64,000 nucleotides of DNA from Bradyrhizobium sp. B124 (GTDB lineage Bacteria > Pseudomonadota > Alphaproteobacteria > Rhizobiales > Xanthobacteraceae), in contig NZ_CP152413.1 of assembly GCF_038967635.1 (NCBI RefSeq), positions 8,436,001 to 8,500,000 on the forward strand. The letters run 5' to 3'. A program made the position numbers and the translations under genes. How positions within the stretch are numbered: position 1 is the stretch's first letter; each line of letters begins with the position of its first letter. The notes below the pieces were generated by a model, which was given only the letters and a program-made list of their open reading frames with translations, was not told the DNA's origin and did not search any database. Below, piece after piece: positions 36,687 through 45,068 of this stretch.

Positions 36687-36711
36687 GGGCATCCCCGGTG
36701 CATGCCCTTTT
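36687..36711 (+). terminator. Possible leader attenuator hairpin
   Basis: GGGCAT pairs with ATGCCC around a 9-base loop and is followed by TTTT, 84 bases upstream of the binding-protein start. Leader terminators controlled by NasT-type antiterminators are known upstream of nitrate genes in Bradyrhizobium. I did not find a clear two-hexaloop ANTAR target, so this stays a candidate. Confidence 0.35.
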
Positions 36712-36748
36712 GCGCCCTGCGCGCGTCGCCACCCGATGAACGGTGCTC

Positions 36749-36784
36749 GACGCAAAGACGCAACACCGTGACGCAACGACGCAA
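36749..36784 (+). repeat. Four GACGCAA direct repeats before start codon
   Basis: GACGCAA occurs at 36749, 36757, 36770 and 36778, with spacings of 8, 13 and 8 bases. The array ends ten bases before the ATG at 36795. It could be a protein-binding array or simply a local duplication. Confidence 0.5.
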
Positions 36785-36794
36785 AGGACGACCG

Positions 36795-38111
36795 ATGACC
36801 AAGCCCAGCAACACGCCCCGAGGCCGCGCGATCAGCCGTCGCCAGCTCCTGAAGACAACCGGCGGCGCCGCCGCGCTGCTCGCCGCAGCCAAGCTGAACT
36901 TTCCCGCTGGTGCATTCGCGCAGGGCGCGGGTCCGGAAGTGAAGGGCGCCAAGCTCGGCTTCATCGCGCTCACCGATGCCTCGCCGCTGTTCGTCGCCAA
37001 GGAGAAGGGCATCTTCGCCAAATACGGCATGACAGATGTCGAGGTGCAGAAGCAGGCCTCGTGGGGCACCACGCGCGACAACCTCGTGCTCGGCTCCGAA
37101 GGCAACGGCATCGACGGCGCGCATATCCTGACTCCGATGCCGTATCTGATCTCGGCCGGCAAGGTGACGCAGAACAATCAGCCGACGCCGATGTACATTA
37201 TGGCGCGGCTCAATCTGAACGGTCAGTGCATCTCGGTCGCCAAGGAATATGCCGACCTCAAGGTCGGCATCGACACCACGCCCTTCAAGGCGGCGCTGGA
37301 GAAGAAGAAGGCCTCCGGCAAGGCGGTGAAGGCCGCGATGACCTTCCCGGGCGGCACGCATGATCTGTGGATTCGTTACTGGCTCGCTGCGGGCGGCATC
37401 GATCCCGACAAGGACATCGAGACCATCGTGGTGCCGCCGCCGCAGATGGTGGCCAACATGAAGGTCGGCACCATGGATTGCTTCTGCGTCTGCGAGCCAT
37501 GGAATCTGCAGCTCATCCATCAGGACATCGGCTACACCGCGATCACGACAGGCGAGCTCTGGGACAAGCATCCGGAGAAATCGTTCGGCCTGCGCGCCGC
37601 CTGGGTCGACAAGAACCCGAAGGCTGCGAAGGCACTGCTGATGGCCGTGATGGAAGCCCAGCAGTGGTGCGAAAAGGCGGAGAACCGCGAGGAGACCGCG
37701 GCGATCTGCGCCAAGCGGCAATGGATCAACTGCCCGGTCGAGGACATCACCGATCGCATGAAAGGCAAGTTCGACTACGGCACCGGTCGGGTGGTCGAGA
37801 ACTCGCCGCAGCAGATGCGGTTCTGGAAGGACAACGCATCCTATCCCTATCAGAGCCACGACCTCTGGTTCCTCACCGAGGATATCCGCTGGGGCAAGTA
37901 TGAGGTGGGTTTCGACACCAAGGCGCTGATCGCCAAGGTCAATCGCGAGGATCTCTGGAAGGAGGCCGCCAAGGAGCTCGGCGTGCCGGCATCGGAAATT
38001 CCAACTTCGACCTCGCGCGGCAAGGAGACCTTCTTCGACGGCAAGGTGTTCGATCCCGCCGATCCCGCCGCTTACCTAAAGTCGCTGTCCATCAAGCGTG
38101 TCGACGTCTGA
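36795..38111 (+). CDS. Nitrate-type ABC transporter substrate-binding protein (NrtA/CmpA family)
   Basis: A 438-residue periplasmic binding protein with a twin-arginine signal (ISRRQLLKTTGGAAALLAAA), suggesting export by Tat. The mature part has KLGFIALTDASPLFVAKEKG and SWGTTRDNLVLGSEGNGIDG, the NrtA/CmpA/SsuA-like ligand-binding pattern for nitrate, nitrite, cyanate or bicarbonate. The C-terminal half contains several conserved Trp residues (HDLWFLTEDIRWGKY). ATG 36795 follows AAAGGA. It heads an operon with a TauC/NrtB-like permease and an NrtD-like ATPase. Nitrate is the most likely ligand, given the globin gene that follows. Confidence 0.88.
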   Translation: MTKPSNTPRGRAISRRQLLKTTGGAAALLAAAKLNFPAGAFAQGAGPEVKGAKLGFIALTDASPLFVAKEKGIFAKYGMTDVEVQKQASWGTTRDNLVLGSEGNGIDGAHILTPMPYLISAGKVTQNNQPTPMYIMARLNLNGQCISVAKEYADLKVGIDTTPFKAALEKKKASGKAVKAAMTFPGGTHDLWIRYWLAAGGIDPDKDIETIVVPPPQMVANMKVGTMDCFCVCEPWNLQLIHQDIGYTAITTGELWDKHPEKSFGLRAAWVDKNPKAAKALLMAVMEAQQWCEKAENREETAAICAKRQWINCPVEDITDRMKGKFDYGTGRVVENSPQQMRFWKDNASYPYQSHDLWFLTEDIRWGKYEVGFDTKALIAKVNREDLWKEAAKELGVPASEIPTSTSRGKETFFDGKVFDPADPAAYLKSLSIKRVDV

Positions 38112-38170
38112 TGTGAGTGGAGGCGCGCGCATCGCGCGGCTCTCCCTTTGACCACGGAGATTGTCTGTCA

Positions 38171-39073
38171 ATGTCGATGCCTGCCATGAAGACCGAAGTG
38201 TCAGCGGTGGCGATCCCGCAGGCCGCTGCCGCGGCGCCGGTCGTGACCATGACGCCGAAGCGCGCGTCGCGCGCCGAAGCCTACGCCAAGATGGCGAAGG
38301 AGACCGCGGCGCGCGTCGTGCCGCCGTTGATCGTGGTCGCGCTGCTGCTGGTGGTGTGGGAGCTGATCTGCCGGCGCGCCGGCTCCAGCCTGCCGCCGCC
38401 TTCAAAAGTGTTCAAGGACACCAGGGAGCTGATCCTTGATCCGTTCTTCGACAATGGCGGCATCGACAAGGGCCTGTTCTGGCATCTTTCCGCCAGCCTT
38501 CAGCGCGTTGCCTACGGCTATTCGCTGGCGGCGATCGCGGGCATCGCACTCGGCACGCTGGTCGGCCAGTCGGTCTGGGCGATGCGCGGGCTCGATCCGC
38601 TGTTCCAGGTGCTGCGCACCATCCCGCCGCTCGCCTGGCTGCCGCTGTCGCTCGCGGCATTCCGCGACGGCCAGCCCTCGGCGATCTTCGTGATCTTCAT
38701 CACCTCGGTATGGCCGATCATCATCAACACCGCGGTCGGCATCCGCAACATCCCGCAGGATTACCGCAACGTCGCCGCCGTGGTGCAGCTCAATCCGCTG
38801 GAGTTCTTCACCAAGATCATGATCCCGGCGGCCGCGCCCTACATATTCACCGGCCTGCGCATCGGCATCGGACTGTCCTGGCTCGCGATCGTCGCCGCGG
38901 AAATGCTGATCGGCGGCGTCGGCATCGGCTTCTTCATCTGGGATGCGTGGAATTCCTCGCACATCAGCGAAATCATCCTGGCGCTGTTCTATGTCGGCAT
39001 CATCGGCTTCGTGCTCGACCGGCTCATTGCGGGCCTCGGCAAAGTCGTGACCCGCGGCACGGCTGCGAACTGA
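38171..39073 (+). CDS. ABC transporter permease (NrtB-like)
   Basis: A 300-residue inner-membrane permease. After a 45-residue cytoplasmic N-terminus come about six helices. The EAA loop (DYRNVAAVVQLNPLEFFTKI) is at about 197-217. The sequence PPSKVFKDTRELI after the first helix is typical of NrtB/TauC permeases. It starts 59 bases after the binding protein gene and precedes the ATPase gene by 12 bases. It should form a homodimeric channel. Confidence 0.9.
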   Translation: MSMPAMKTEVSAVAIPQAAAAAPVVTMTPKRASRAEAYAKMAKETAARVVPPLIVVALLLVVWELICRRAGSSLPPPSKVFKDTRELILDPFFDNGGIDKGLFWHLSASLQRVAYGYSLAAIAGIALGTLVGQSVWAMRGLDPLFQVLRTIPPLAWLPLSLAAFRDGQPSAIFVIFITSVWPIIINTAVGIRNIPQDYRNVAAVVQLNPLEFFTKIMIPAAAPYIFTGLRIGIGLSWLAIVAAEMLIGGVGIGFFIWDAWNSSHISEIILALFYVGIIGFVLDRLIAGLGKVVTRGTAAN

Positions 39074-39085
39074 GGAGGACCAGTC

Positions 39086-39880
39086 ATGCAGGCCTATCTG
39101 AAGCTCGATCACATCGACAAGATTTTCACCCGCGGCAGCGCTACCACCGAGGTGTTGAAGGACATCAACCTGACCATCGAGAAGGGCGAATATGTCTCGA
39201 TCATCGGCCATTCCGGCTGCGGCAAGTCGACCCTGCTCAATATCGTGGCCGGCCTCACCGGCGCCACCAATGGCGGCGTGCTGCTGGAGAACCGTGAGGT
39301 CAACGCGCCGGGGCCGGATCGCGCCGTGGTGTTCCAGAACCACAGCCTGTTGCCGTGGCTGACCGTCTACGAGAACGTCAAGCTCGGCGTCGACAAGGTG
39401 TTTGCCAGGACCAAGAGCAGGGCCGAGCGCGACGCCTGGGTGATGCACAATCTCAGCCTGGTGCAGATGGCGCATGCCAAGGACAAGCGGCCGAGCGAGA
39501 TCTCGGGTGGCATGAAGCAGCGCGTCGGCATCGCGCGCGCACTCGCGATGGAGCCGAAGGTGCTGCTGCTCGACGAGCCGTTCGGCGCGCTCGACGCGCT
39601 GACCCGTGCGCATCTGCAGGATTCGGTGATGGCGCTGCATCAGAAGCTCGGCAACACCATCCTGATGATCACCCACGACGTCGACGAGGCCGTGCTGCTG
39701 TCGGACCGCATCGTCATGATGACCAACGGCCCGAGCGCACGGATCGGCGAGGTGCTCGAGGTGCCCTTGGCGCGCCCGCGCAAGCGGCTCGAGCTCGCGA
39801 CCAACCCCGGCTACCTGAAATGCCGGCAGCGCGTGCTCGAATTCCTCTATGAGCGCCACAGCTTCGTCGAGGCTGCATGA
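39086..39880 (+). CDS. ABC transporter ATP-binding protein (NrtD-like)
   Basis: A 264-residue ATPase. Motifs are Walker A GHSGCGKST (about 43), Q-loop VFQNHSLLPWLTV, signature ISGGMKQRV (about 143), Walker B VLLLDEPFGALD and H-loop ITHDVDEA. VFQNHSLLPWLTVYENV is characteristic of nitrate/sulfonate/taurine-type ATPases. It lacks the extra binding-protein domain of cyanobacterial NrtC. It ends the three-gene importer; a hairpin and the globin gene follow. Confidence 0.92.
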   Translation: MQAYLKLDHIDKIFTRGSATTEVLKDINLTIEKGEYVSIIGHSGCGKSTLLNIVAGLTGATNGGVLLENREVNAPGPDRAVVFQNHSLLPWLTVYENVKLGVDKVFARTKSRAERDAWVMHNLSLVQMAHAKDKRPSEISGGMKQRVGIARALAMEPKVLLLDEPFGALDALTRAHLQDSVMALHQKLGNTILMITHDVDEAVLLSDRIVMMTNGPSARIGEVLEVPLARPRKRLELATNPGYLKCRQRVLEFLYERHSFVEAA

Positions 39881-39890
39881 GCAGCGCCTC

Positions 39891-39937
39891 GCTCACGTGA
39901 GAGCTTTTTTCGGCCTCGCCGCAATGGCGCGGCGAGG
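39891..39937 (+). terminator. Hairpins between nitrate importer and globin
   Basis: A weak GCTC-ACGTGA-GAGC stem is followed by TTTTTT (39891-39910). A stronger 9-bp stem CCTCGCCGC/GCGGCGAGG with a 6-base loop follows at 39914-39937. Together they may attenuate read-through from the importer into the globin gene. Confidence 0.4.
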
Positions 39938-39960
39938 AAGCAGCATGCACGGAGGCACAC

Positions 39961-40386
39961 ATGACGGAAGACCAGGTCAAGCTCGTCCAGGAGACCTTCG
40001 CCAAGGTCGCACCGATCTCAGAGCAGGCGGCAGTCATCTTCTATGACCGCCTGTTCGAGGTCGCGCCCGGCGTGAAGGCGATGTTTCCCTCTGATATGAC
40101 CGAGCAGCGCAAGAAGCTAATGGGAACGCTTGCCGTCGTCGTCAACGGATTGAGCAATCTATCGTCAGTGCTTCCCGCCGCGAGTGCGCTCGCCAAGCGC
40201 CATGTCGGCTATGGCGCCAGGCCCGAGCACTATCCGGTGGTCGGCGGCGCATTGCTGTGGACCTTGGAAAAGGGCCTCGGCGAAGCCTGGACGCCTGACG
40301 TCGCCGCCGCATGGAGCGCGGCCTACGGCACGCTGTCCGGCTACATGATTTCGGAAGCCTATGGCAGCGCGCAGGCGGCGGAGTAG
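39961..40386 (+). CDS. Single-domain bacterial globin
   Basis: A 141-residue haemoglobin of the myoglobin-like (flavohaemoglobin-domain) lineage. The proximal haem ligand is the His of LAKRHVGYGARPEHYPVVGG. The E-helix region around FPSDMTEQRKKLMGTLAVVV supplies the distal residues. There is no reductase domain, so it needs a separate electron donor. Bradyrhizobium carries a related globin (Bjgb) in its nitrate assimilation cluster, where it protects against nitric oxide. The position here, 80 bases after a nitrate-type importer, supports a similar role. The ATG follows ACGGAGG. Confidence 0.9.
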   Translation: MTEDQVKLVQETFAKVAPISEQAAVIFYDRLFEVAPGVKAMFPSDMTEQRKKLMGTLAVVVNGLSNLSSVLPAASALAKRHVGYGARPEHYPVVGGALLWTLEKGLGEAWTPDVAAAWSAAYGTLSGYMISEAYGSAQAAE

Positions 40387-40448
40387 GGCGACGATCATCG
40401 GCCCACGCCGCGCGAAATCAGTTCCGCTAGGAACTGAACGTCCATCCG

Positions 40449-40533
40449 CGTCATTGCGAGCGGAGCGAAGCAATCGATACCTCCGCTTGCCGAGAGATGG
40501 ATTGCTTCGTCGCTATCGCTCCTCGCAATGACG
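40449..40533. repeat. Palindromic intergenic repeat (CGTCATTGCGAGC family)
   Basis: The ends CGTCATTGCGAGCGGAGCGA and its inverted counterpart ending CTCGCAATGACG enclose ATTGCTTCG-type inner arms, 85 bases in all. It is a common Rhizobiales intergenic element. It follows a small AGTTCC/GGAACT stem at 40420-40435 after the globin gene. Confidence 0.85.
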
Positions 40534-40583
40534 AAAGGATCGATCTAAGGTCCACCCGCTCCGCCAACGGGTGAACCAATAAA

Positions 40584-41486
40584 ATGATGTTCCTGGAAAC
40601 GCCGCCGAAACTGATCCCGACCGAGGTCTTCTCCGCGGTGCCGGCCGAATTCCGCCGCAAGGTGGCGAGCGAATGGGCCGATGCCAACCGGCCGGGCGCG
40701 GTGACCGACTGCTTCATCGAGGGGCCGTCGTTCGATGCCGACGGCAACCTCTACATCGTCGACATTCCGTTCGGCCGCATCTTCAGGATTGCGCCGGACA
40801 AATCATGGACGCAGGTCGCCGAATATGACGGCTGGCCGAATGGGCTGAAGATCGACGCCAAAGGCCGCATCCTGATCGCCGACTACCGGCGCGGGCTGAT
40901 GGAGCTCGACGCCAAATCGGGCGAGGTCACGCCGCTGCTGCGCTCGCGCAATTCGGAATCGTTCCGCGGCTGCAACGATCTGCACATCGCCACGAACGGC
41001 GACATCTACTTCACCGACCAGGGCCAGACCGGGCTGCACGATCCGACCGGCAGGGTCTATCGCTTGAAAACCAGCGGGCAGCTCGACTGCCTGATCGACA
41101 CCGGCGTCAGCCCGAATGGCTTGGTGCTCGATCCGCACGAGGCGGTGCTGTTCGTCGCCATGACACGCGACAATGCGGTGTGGCGCGCGCCGTTCATGAA
41201 GGACGGCAGCGTGTCCAAGGTCGGCCGGTTCTGCTCGCTGTTCGGTCCGAGTGGACCCGACGGCATGACAATGGACAGGGCGGGGCGGTTGTTCGTCGCG
41301 CACGCCTCGCTCGGCCACGTCTTCGTGTTCGCTCCGAACGGCGAGTGCATCGCGCGGATCAAGTCCTGCGCCGGCCAGAGCTGCACCAATGTCGCGATCG
41401 GCGGCGCCAACCGCGACCGGCTCTACATCACGGAATCGGTGACGGGCACGGTGCTGGTCGCCGATATCAGCGGGCTCGACGGATAG
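40584..41486 (+). CDS. SMP-30/gluconolactonase/LRE family protein
   Basis: A 300-residue six-bladed beta-propeller. Calcium and substrate ligands typical of the family are visible: Glu in CFIEGPSFDADGNLYIVD, Asn in GWPNGLKIDAKGRI, the NDLHIATNGDIYFTD segment and the Asp in GPSGPDGMTMD. Members hydrolyse aldonolactones, other lactones or phosphoesters. Two consecutive ATGs (40584, 40587) begin the frame; no strong ribosome site is seen. Its stop codon abuts the stop of the opposing amidotransferase gene with no base between. The substrate is unknown. Confidence 0.88.
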   Translation: MMFLETPPKLIPTEVFSAVPAEFRRKVASEWADANRPGAVTDCFIEGPSFDADGNLYIVDIPFGRIFRIAPDKSWTQVAEYDGWPNGLKIDAKGRILIADYRRGLMELDAKSGEVTPLLRSRNSESFRGCNDLHIATNGDIYFTDQGQTGLHDPTGRVYRLKTSGQLDCLIDTGVSPNGLVLDPHEAVLFVAMTRDNAVWRAPFMKDGSVSKVGRFCSLFGPSGPDGMTMDRAGRLFVAHASLGHVFVFAPNGECIARIKSCAGQSCTNVAIGGANRDRLYITESVTGTVLVADISGLDG

Positions 41487-42224
41487 TCACGCACCTGCGC
41501 TGGAACGAAGCACGCTGTCGCTTGGTGCGATGGACAACAGCCAGTCGCCGAACACCTGCTCGGCTTGCGCGGCGACCGGCCTCGCGAGCGCCTGCGTCGT
41601 CGCGCGCAGTTCGGGGATTGAGACTTTCGCGGCCGACAGTTCGACGGCGTGGCCGACATGCCATTCCTCGAGCTGCCGCGGATCGGCCTCGAGGTGGAAT
41701 TGCAGCGCGAGTGCGTTGCGGCCGTAAGCGAAGGCCTGGTTCTCGTAATTGGCATTCGAGGCCAGCCGCACGGCATCCTTGGGCAGGTCGAACGTGTCGC
41801 CGTGCCAGTGCAGCACTTTGCTGTGCAGATTGCGCAGGCAGGATGATTTGCCGTCAGCCGTCAGTTCGACCGGGCCCCAGCCGATTTCCTTGACCTTGCC
41901 CGGGAACACGCGGCCGCCCAGCGCCTGCGCCATCAGTTGTGCGCCGAGGCAGATGCCGAGCGTCGGCAGTCCGCGGCGGAGCCGGTGTTCCAAGAGCGCA
42001 AGCTCGGTCGAGAGGAACGGATAGGTGTCGGTCTCGTAGACCCCGATCGGGCCGCCCAGCACGATCAGGAGGTCCGCGTCGCTGACCGCGCGATCGGAGA
42101 GGTCGTCGACCGGCGCATCGCAGAACGACACGCTCCAGCCCGCACGCTCCATGATCGGGGCCAGCAGCCCGAGGTCCTCGAACGCAACATGGCGGATGGC
42201 AATGGCGGAGCGGGGTGGTCGCAT
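41487..42224 (-). CDS. Class I glutamine amidotransferase-like protein
   Basis: A 245-residue GATase1-fold enzyme. The nucleophile is Cys92 in GICLGAQLMAQALGG, the oxyanion strand is LIVLGGPIGVYE, and the His-x-Glu pair sits in LQFHLEADP. Stand-alone members hydrolyse glutamine or gamma-glutamyl compounds; some act in polyamine breakdown or as GMP synthase-like paralogues. The ATG at 42224 is preferred over TTG 42230. It is convergent with the SMP-30 gene, sharing no intergenic space. A 24-base AT-rich inverted repeat lies just upstream. Confidence 0.88.
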   Translation of the reverse strand: MRPPRSAIAIRHVAFEDLGLLAPIMERAGWSVSFCDAPVDDLSDRAVSDADLLIVLGGPIGVYETDTYPFLSTELALLEHRLRRGLPTLGICLGAQLMAQALGGRVFPGKVKEIGWGPVELTADGKSSCLRNLHSKVLHWHGDTFDLPKDAVRLASNANYENQAFAYGRNALALQFHLEADPRQLEEWHVGHAVELSAAKVSIPELRATTQALARPVAAQAEQVFGDWLLSIAPSDSVLRSSAGA

Positions 42225-42242
42225 CGGCAACGTCCAGTGTTA

Positions 42243-42266
42243 CGCTATATAATATCAAATATAGCG
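42243..42266. promoter_or_regulatory. AT-rich inverted repeat upstream of amidotransferase
   Basis: CGCTATAT-N8-ATATAGCG is a perfect 8-bp inverted repeat with an AT-rich centre, 19 bases before the amidotransferase start. In such GC-rich DNA it stands out as an operator or promoter-overlapping site. It could also serve as a 3' hairpin of the regulator gene upstream. Confidence 0.5.
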
Positions 42267-42308
42267 CAGCGGATCGCGGCGAGTCCAGCCGCCACGGCAC
42301 AGGGCTGA

Positions 42309-43394
42309 TCAGCGGTCGGAATGCATCTTCTCGAGAAAATCCTTCACGCCGCTGACGGCGCCGGTATTCGAGGCGACATAGCCGGGGAGCGCGCCCACGG
42401 CCTTGTGAAACTCGCTGCTCTTCATGATGTCGAGCACGCGCTGCATCGGCTCGGTCTCGAGGAACGCGCGCTTGCAGACGAAGAAGTAGTCCTCCGTGAG
42501 CAGCCGGATGAAATCGAGGCCGAACTGCCGTGCGGCGGCCTCGACGCCAAAACTCGCATCCGCCATGCCGCTTGCAACATAGGCGGCGACCGCGGCATGG
42601 GTGAACTCCATGTGCTGGGCGCCATTGATCCGGCTTTGCGGGATCTTGTGCAGCGTCAGCAATTGATCGAACAGCAGCCGCGTGCCGGAATCATGGTCGC
42701 GGTTGACGAAGCGGGCCTTGCGCTCGACCAGATCCTTCAGCGAGGTGATCTTCAGCGGGTTGCCGCGCTTGACCATCAGGCCCATCTCGCGCGTGACGAA
42801 GTTGATCACACGGTCCTCGCGCGGGTCGAGCCATTCCCGGCAGGCCTTGATGCCCCGCGCGCGCAGTTCGCCGTGCGGCAGATGCACGCCGGAGAGATCG
42901 CAGGCGCCCTGCGCCAGCGAGACCAGCGAGTTCTGGTTGCTGACGTAACGGAGATCGACGCCCACGCCGCCTTCGCGATCGAGGAACTCGCGCAGCTTGG
43001 ACACGGCAAAGCCGTGGCTGGCATGGACACGGATGACCTGCGGCCGCTGCGCGAGGAACGGCTTGATCTCGGTCACCAGTTCCTGCGCGAGGTTCTCGAG
43101 CTGCAATCCGAGCCGCGCCTGCATGCGCTCGCCGGCCCACACCAGCTTCTCGCCGAACGGCGTCAGCTTCGAACCCTTGCCGCGCTGGGTCTCCACCAGC
43201 GGCACGCCGAAGAAGCCGGACCATTGCTCGATCAGATTCCAGACATGGCGATAGGACAGCTGCGCATCGGTGGCGGCGCTGGTGATCTTCCCGGTCTTCC
43301 TGATCTCGTTGAGGATGCCGAGCATCACGACCGCGGTCTGCGGGCTGTTCTCTTTCCGAAAGCGCCAGACGGTCTCGATCTCGATCTGCAGCAT
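42309..43394 (-). CDS. ModE-like transcriptional regulator with periplasmic-binding-protein-like domain
   Basis: A 361-residue regulator. The N-terminal winged helix-turn-helix of ModE/LysR type (about 1-105) reads VVMLGILNEIRKTGKITSAA, YRHVWNLIEQWSGFFGVPLV and QRGKGSKLTPFGEKLV. The C-terminal PBP-like ligand domain (about 120-355) has VIRVHASHGFAVSKLREFLD and LVERKARFVNRDHDSGTRLL. It should bind a small ligand, perhaps an oxyanion or organic acid, and control nearby genes. ATG 43394 has AGGTGG upstream; two GTGs precede it. It is divergent from the aldehyde dehydrogenase, with a perfect inverted repeat between them. Confidence 0.88.
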   Translation of the reverse strand: MLQIEIETVWRFRKENSPQTAVVMLGILNEIRKTGKITSAATDAQLSYRHVWNLIEQWSGFFGVPLVETQRGKGSKLTPFGEKLVWAGERMQARLGLQLENLAQELVTEIKPFLAQRPQVIRVHASHGFAVSKLREFLDREGGVGVDLRYVSNQNSLVSLAQGACDLSGVHLPHGELRARGIKACREWLDPREDRVINFVTREMGLMVKRGNPLKITSLKDLVERKARFVNRDHDSGTRLLFDQLLTLHKIPQSRINGAQHMEFTHAAVAAYVASGMADASFGVEAAARQFGLDFIRLLTEDYFFVCKRAFLETEPMQRVLDIMKSSEFHKAVGALPGYVASNTGAVSGVKDFLEKMHSDR

Positions 43395-43407
43395 CGTGGT
43401 CACCACC

Positions 43408-43425
43408 TATGAAGTTGACTTCATA
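43408..43425. promoter_or_regulatory. Operator candidate between ModE-like regulator and aldehyde dehydrogenase
   Basis: TATGAAGT-TG-ACTTCATA is a perfect 8-bp inverted repeat with a 2-base centre, 14 bases before the regulator start and 84 bases before the aldehyde dehydrogenase start. Its position fits autoregulation plus control of the divergent gene. Confidence 0.6.
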
Positions 43426-43508
43426 TCCTGGTATACCAATAGGCACAAGATATCATATTTACTGCGATCAAAAGCTTCCTACGTTGAGTCACAATACCAG
43501 GAGGAAAT

Positions 43509-44996
43509 ATGATGTTGGTTGCATATGACTATGAGCGCGACGCCCACCACGCTCCGACCGTCCGGGACGAGCTGTTGGTGATCGACGGCGCCCGTGTCCG
43601 CTCGCTGTCCGGAAAGACCTTCAAGTCCCTCAATCCCGCCACCGAGCAGGTGATCGCGACCATTGCCGAAGGCAATGAGCTCGACGTCGACCGCGCGGTC
43701 GCCGCCGCCCGCCGCGCCTTCGAAGGCCCGTGGCGCACCATGCGCGCCGCCGAGCGCGGCCATATCCTCTTGAAATGGGCCGAGCTGCTGAAGCAGCACG
43801 CCGACGAGATCGCAGCCCTGGAAAGCCTCGATGCCGGCAAGCCGATATCGGCGGTGCTGCGCCAGGATTTTCCTGCCGCGATCGATACGTTGACCTATTA
43901 CGCCGGCTGGGCCGACAAGATCAGCGGCGACGTGGTCTCGACGCGCGACGATGCGCTGACCTACACGGTGCGCGAGCCGGTCGGCGTGGTCGCCGCGATC
44001 GTGCCGTGGAATTTCCCGCTGATGATCGGCATGTGGAAGCTCGCACCGGCACTGGCCTGCGGCTGCACGGTGGTGATGAAGCCGGCCGAGTTGACCTCGC
44101 TGTCGGCGCTGCGGATCGGCGAGCTCGCGCTCGAGGCCGGACTGCCGAAGGGCGTGCTCAACATCGTGACCGGACCCGGCCGCGTCGTCGGCGACGCGCT
44201 GGTCAATCATCCCGATGTCGACAAGGTGACGTTCACCGGCTCGCCTGGCGTCGGCCGCGGCATCATGAAGGGCGCCGCCGGCAACTTCAAACGGGTCTCG
44301 CTCGAATTGGGCGGCAAGTCCGCCAATGTGATCTTCGACGACGCCAATCTCGAGGCCGCCGCAAAGGCGGCCGCGGCCGGCATCTTCTTTAACGCCGGTC
44401 AAGTTTGCTCGGCCGGCTCACGCGTGCTGGTGCAGGAAAACGCCTATGACGAAGTGGTCGAGCGCCTGGTCGCCCGCGCAGAAGCCTTGCGCATCGGCGA
44501 TCCCGCGGATCGCGCTACTGTGCTCGGACCTGTCATCTCCGAGAAGCAGATGCGCTCGATCCTCGACTATGTCGAGATCGGCAAGAACGAGGGCGCGCAT
44601 CTCGCCACCGGCGGCGAACGCGTCGGCGACCGCGGCTATTTCATCAGCCCCGCGGTGTTCGCCAATGTCGCACACGAGATGCGCATCTCGCAGGAGGAGA
44701 TCTTCGGTCCCGTCGTCAGCGTGATCAAGTTCAAGGACGAGGCCGATGCGCTGCGCATCGCCAACGGCACCGCCTACAGCCTCGCCGCCGGCGTCTGGAG
44801 CGCCGATATGGGCCGCGTGCAGCGCTTCGCCAAGAAGGCCCGCGCCGGCACGGTGTGGATCAACACCTATGGCTATACCGACGTGCGGTTGCCATGGGGC
44901 GGCGAACGCGACTCCGGCCTCGGCCGCGAGCACGGCACCGCCGCGCTCGACAATTTCACGGAGCCGAAGGCGGTGTGGATGAATCTCAACGTGTGA
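43509..44996 (+). CDS. Aldehyde dehydrogenase (NAD(P)-dependent)
   Basis: A 495-residue ALDH-superfamily enzyme oxidising an aldehyde to the acid. General base Glu266 is in SLELGGKSANVIFDD and nucleophile Cys300 in FNAGQVCSAGSRV; the cofactor region reads IVPWNFPLMIGMWKLAPALA and TFTGSPGVGRGIM. Length is standard. A strong AGGAGGAA lies just before ATG 43509. It is divergent from the ModE-like regulator and upstream of an aldo/keto reductase, separated by a palindromic repeat. The aldehyde is unknown; similarity is to the broad betaine/phenylacetaldehyde-type group. Confidence 0.92.
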   Translation: MMLVAYDYERDAHHAPTVRDELLVIDGARVRSLSGKTFKSLNPATEQVIATIAEGNELDVDRAVAAARRAFEGPWRTMRAAERGHILLKWAELLKQHADEIAALESLDAGKPISAVLRQDFPAAIDTLTYYAGWADKISGDVVSTRDDALTYTVREPVGVVAAIVPWNFPLMIGMWKLAPALACGCTVVMKPAELTSLSALRIGELALEAGLPKGVLNIVTGPGRVVGDALVNHPDVDKVTFTGSPGVGRGIMKGAAGNFKRVSLELGGKSANVIFDDANLEAAAKAAAAGIFFNAGQVCSAGSRVLVQENAYDEVVERLVARAEALRIGDPADRATVLGPVISEKQMRSILDYVEIGKNEGAHLATGGERVGDRGYFISPAVFANVAHEMRISQEEIFGPVVSVIKFKDEADALRIANGTAYSLAAGVWSADMGRVQRFAKKARAGTVWINTYGYTDVRLPWGGERDSGLGREHGTAALDNFTEPKAVWMNLNV

Positions 44997-45068
44997 CCGC
45001 GCGTAACGCGAGCGCGGATCGGAGGATCCGCGCTGTTGGGATTGGTGAGAGCGCGCAACATATTCGCC

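Larger units (their letters stand above)
36451..36794. other. Leader and promoter region of the nitrate-type ABC operon
   Basis: This 344-base gap contains an AT-rich block (36560-36590), a sigma-54-like promoter at 36601, a hairpin plus T-run at 36687-36711 and four GACGCAA repeats just before the start codon. No protein gene is supported here. Confidence 0.55.
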
